From positions 1 to 8,284 of the forward strand of contig PMCR01000213.1 of the NCBI GenBank assembly GCA_003155465.1: DNA of 8,284 nt, read 5' to 3'. Made by a program: the position numbers and the translations under genes. The notes under the pieces are model-generated. The model had not been told where the DNA came from, ran no database searches, and was given only the letters and a program-made list of their open reading frames with translations. Source of the DNA: Myxococcales bacterium. GTDB taxonomy: Bacteria; Myxococcota; Polyangia; Fen-1088. This document shows, piece by piece, positions 7,159-8,284 of this stretch. How positions within the stretch are numbered: position 1 is the first letter of the stretch; every line of letters begins with the position of its first letter.

Positions 7159-7232
7159 TGAGCGCGGCGGGATTCGGACCCGCTACCCCCGGCTTCGGAG
7201 GCCGGTACTCTATCCAGATGAGCTACGCGCCC
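7159..7232 (-). tRNA. tRNA-Arg, anticodon CCG
   Basis: The minus strand folds into a full cloverleaf: acceptor GGGCGCG pairing with CGCGCTC (one G-U), D-arm GCTC/GAGT around ATCTGGATA, anticodon stem CCGGC/GCCGG around CTCCGAA (anticodon CCG, reading CGG), and T-stem GCGGG/CCCGC. The discriminator is A, and CTA rather than CCA follows, so CCA must be added enzymatically. The T-loop reads TCCGAAT: C stands at position 55, where nearly all elongator tRNAs have U (pseudouridine). All stems are intact, so the gene is probably functional. Confidence 0.92.
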
Positions 7233-7245
7233 GAACGAAGATTGA

Positions 7246-7274
7246 TTCATAGCCCGCGTCCAGCGCGTGCGCAA
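7246..7274 (-). promoter_or_regulatory. Candidate sigma-70 promoter of the tRNA-Arg gene
   Basis: On the minus strand TTGCGC (7274-7269) and TATGAA (7251-7246) are separated by exactly 17 nt, with 13 nt from the -10 box to the tRNA 5' end. A start about 7 nt after the -10 box would leave a leader of a few bases, normal for a tRNA. The hexamers match consensus at 3/6 and 4/6, so the position matters more than the score. Confidence 0.5.
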
Positions 7275-7358
7275 GCACTCCGACGCGGCACTCGTCGTAT
7301 GCCGTCGCAGTGGCAACATATGTCGAAGGGGCTTGTTCCGATTTCGGACGCGACACTG

Positions 7359-8087
7359 TCACTGGCAGGCTCCACCCTTGCACGTCTGACCTCCGGAGCA
7401 GGTCTGGCCGCCTATCAAGCAGGAGACGATGGGAGCAAGCAATTGCGTTCCGACGAAATCGAATACACTCCCGGTCACCACGGCGGTTTTCGCGTTGTAC
7501 GACGAGCCCGAAACGATGATCCACAGGCGTGCGAGCGTGTCCAGATAGGCAAGCGCCACGCGGTTCTCTGGAATCGAAGTGTCGGCGGGTCGAAAGTTGA
7601 GCTTGAAGGTGGCTGCATGCTGCAAGGCAACCGGACGTTGTTGGGCGTCAGTCTTGCTCACCGAGTAAATCGGCCCGATGGGACCTGGGTATCCGTCCAG
7701 CTTTCCGTCGTCGCTTACCAGGGTCAGGGTGACATTCGTTGGCTGGTAGAACGCCTCCTTGGGCACGTTCAGACTCGCGTCGCCGAGATAGACATCACCA
7801 CCTTGCCAGTCGATGATCTCCGTCGAGCTGGCCCCCGGCGTTGCGCCGTCTGGCGTTGCGCTGTCTGGCGGCGCCTTGTCTTCCGGATATGTGTCGACGG
7901 TGGGCGACACCGGTCCGTCGGTATCTGGCGAGCCAATGACGGCCGCGTCAGCCTCAATGCCGCCGTCGCCGGTGGTCTCAACCAACGGGCTCGTGGTAAA
8001 GAGTCCTTTTCCGCAAGCGCCGGCCGCCAGGGTCATCCATGCCGCCAGGGCGACGCGAGTGCACCCATGGAAGTGCGGCCGGCTCAT
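7359..8087 (-). CDS. Secreted lipoprotein with beta domain and Cys-rich tail
   Basis: This is 242 residues. A signal peptide (RVALAAWMTLAAGAC) ends in a cysteine, C25; the lipobox is weak because -3 is A rather than L, but a lipoprotein is the best reading. Residues 30-92 form a low-complexity D/P/T/G linker (TPDGATPGASS). Residues about 95-220 contain GDASLNVPKEAF, TNVTLTLVS, NRVALAYLDTLARLWIIVSG and TGSVFDFVGTQLLAP, the strand pattern of the ZU5-like 'G..l.vP.gAf...t.itl' domain often seen in myxobacterial surface lipoproteins. The tail has GGQTCSGGQTCKGGACQ, two tandem GGQTC units with four cysteines in the last 20 residues, probably disulfide-bonded. The role is unknown. The ATG at 8087 has no Shine-Dalgarno sequence but sits 7 nt after a TACAAT box, suggesting a leaderless message. 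Confidence 0.75.
   Translation of the reverse strand: MSRPHFHGCTRVALAAWMTLAAGACGKGLFTTSPLVETTGDGGIEADAAVIGSPDTDGPVSPTVDTYPEDKAPPDSATPDGATPGASSTEIIDWQGGDVYLGDASLNVPKEAFYQPTNVTLTLVSDDGKLDGYPGPIGPIYSVSKTDAQQRPVALQHAATFKLNFRPADTSIPENRVALAYLDTLARLWIIVSGSSYNAKTAVVTGSVFDFVGTQLLAPIVSCLIGGQTCSGGQTCKGGACQ
7837..7881 (-). repeat. Three imperfect 15-bp tandem repeats in the lipoprotein linker
   Basis: The units at 7837-7851, 7852-7866 and 7867-7881 read GGCGTTGCGCCGTCT, GGCGTTGCGCTGTCT and GGCGGCGCCTTGTCT on the plus strand. They encode the repeated PDSA/PDGA-type 5-residue linker (PPDSA TPDGA TPGAS in protein order). In-frame 15-bp units allow the linker to lengthen or shorten by slippage without a frameshift. 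Confidence 0.75.
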
Positions 8088-8094
8088 AAAGGGG

Positions 8095-8132
8095 ATTGTA
8101 GCCTAGTCTGACCACCAGATCCTCGTCCGAGG
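8095..8132 (-). promoter_or_regulatory. Candidate leaderless promoter of the lipoprotein, with palindrome in place of -35
   Basis: TACAAT (5/6 to the -10 consensus) lies at 8100-8095, 7 nt before the ATG, so transcription would be expected at or next to the A of the start codon. The -35 position reads AGGATC and does not match. Instead CCTCGTCCGAGG, an inverted repeat with 5-bp arms, occupies 8121-8132, centred about 40 bp above the predicted start, where class II activators bind. Promoter activity is inferred. Confidence 0.45.
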
Positions 8133-8147
8133 GTAGTTGCACCTGCC

Positions 8148-8284
8148 TGTCCGAAAGTGGTCGGGAGCCCCATCCGCACGCGTTAGCGCACGGGGAGCCG
8201 CTAGTTTCTGGGTGGGGATCCGGTGGACGAGGAGCCGGACGGCGTTCTGGGCAGGCGTAGGCGGATGCCCGACAGGATGGCGGC
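8148..8284 (+). mobile_element. Putative left end of a second related insertion sequence, continuing off the window
   Basis: TGTCCGAAAGTGGTCG at 8148-8163 matches, in inverted sense, the end at 538-554 with one gap and one mismatch. What follows is unlike the integrase-side interior of the first element, as expected of the opposite end. No recognisable protein can be read in the remaining 120 bp; one plus-strand frame from 8222 (VDEEPDGVLGRRRRMPDRMA) is open to the edge but unrecognised. Confidence 0.38.

Noticed and set aside
7335..7349. Small hairpin TCCG/CGGA after the lipoprotein stop
   Set aside because: Only a 4-bp core stem and no T-run afterwards; too weak to call a terminator.
6987..8111. 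A 374-codon plus-strand open frame
   Set aside because: It runs through the tRNA gene and antisense to the lipoprotein, and its translation has no recognisable domain; it is a GC-rich shadow.
8164..8284. Minus-strand frame entering from the right edge and stopping near 8200 (AAILSGIRLRLPRTP...)
   Set aside because: About 27 codons with no family resemblance I can support, and it would conflict with the inferred insertion-sequence end.

Overview
The window is GC-rich chromosomal DNA from a bacterium. The general style suggests a Myxococcota or related delta-proteobacterial genome: GC-rich codons, a lipoprotein with an Asp/Pro/Thr-rich linker, a 'GA.L.vP..AF' type beta domain and a Cys-rich GGQTC tail, and large GT-C membrane proteins with C-terminal TPRs. 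This is an inference from protein style, not from a marker gene.

Almost everything is on the minus strand. Read in the direction of transcription (right to left), the order is: a secreted lipoprotein (8087-7359); a tRNA-Arg(CCG) (7232-7159); an APC-superfamily permease resembling polyamine/amino-acid transporters (6983-5670); a thioredoxin with a Cys-rich tail (5452-5057); a 56-residue DUF6132-type membrane protein (5022-4852); a large GT-C-like membrane protein with C-terminal TPRs (4802-2835); an AftB-like GT-C glycosyltransferase (2787-1045); and the C-terminal remnant of a third polytopic, glycosyltransferase-39-like protein (1063 to about 555). The thioredoxin, DUF6132 and two GT-C genes are 34, 49 and 47 bp apart, so they could form one transcript, although the redox pair and the glycan genes have no obvious common job.

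The left edge is the 3' part of a plus-strand insertion sequence with a DDE integrase of the IS481/IS3-like rve type, missing its N-terminus because the window starts inside it. It appears to end at 554, where a 17-bp sequence resembles, in inverted orientation, a 16-bp sequence at 8148-8163. I interpret these as outer ends of two related elements, both pointing right and flanking the 7.6 kb between them. The third glycosyltransferase-like gene is cut by the left element and has also lost its N-terminal part, so this end of the window looks rearranged.

I do not see a clearly new multi-gene system. The points most worth a second look are the thioredoxin Cys tail next to DUF6132, the apparently leaderless lipoprotein promoter with a palindrome where the -35 box should be, the tRNA-Arg with C instead of U at position 55, the GT-C/TPR fusion next to a second GT-C enzyme, and the matching IS ends.
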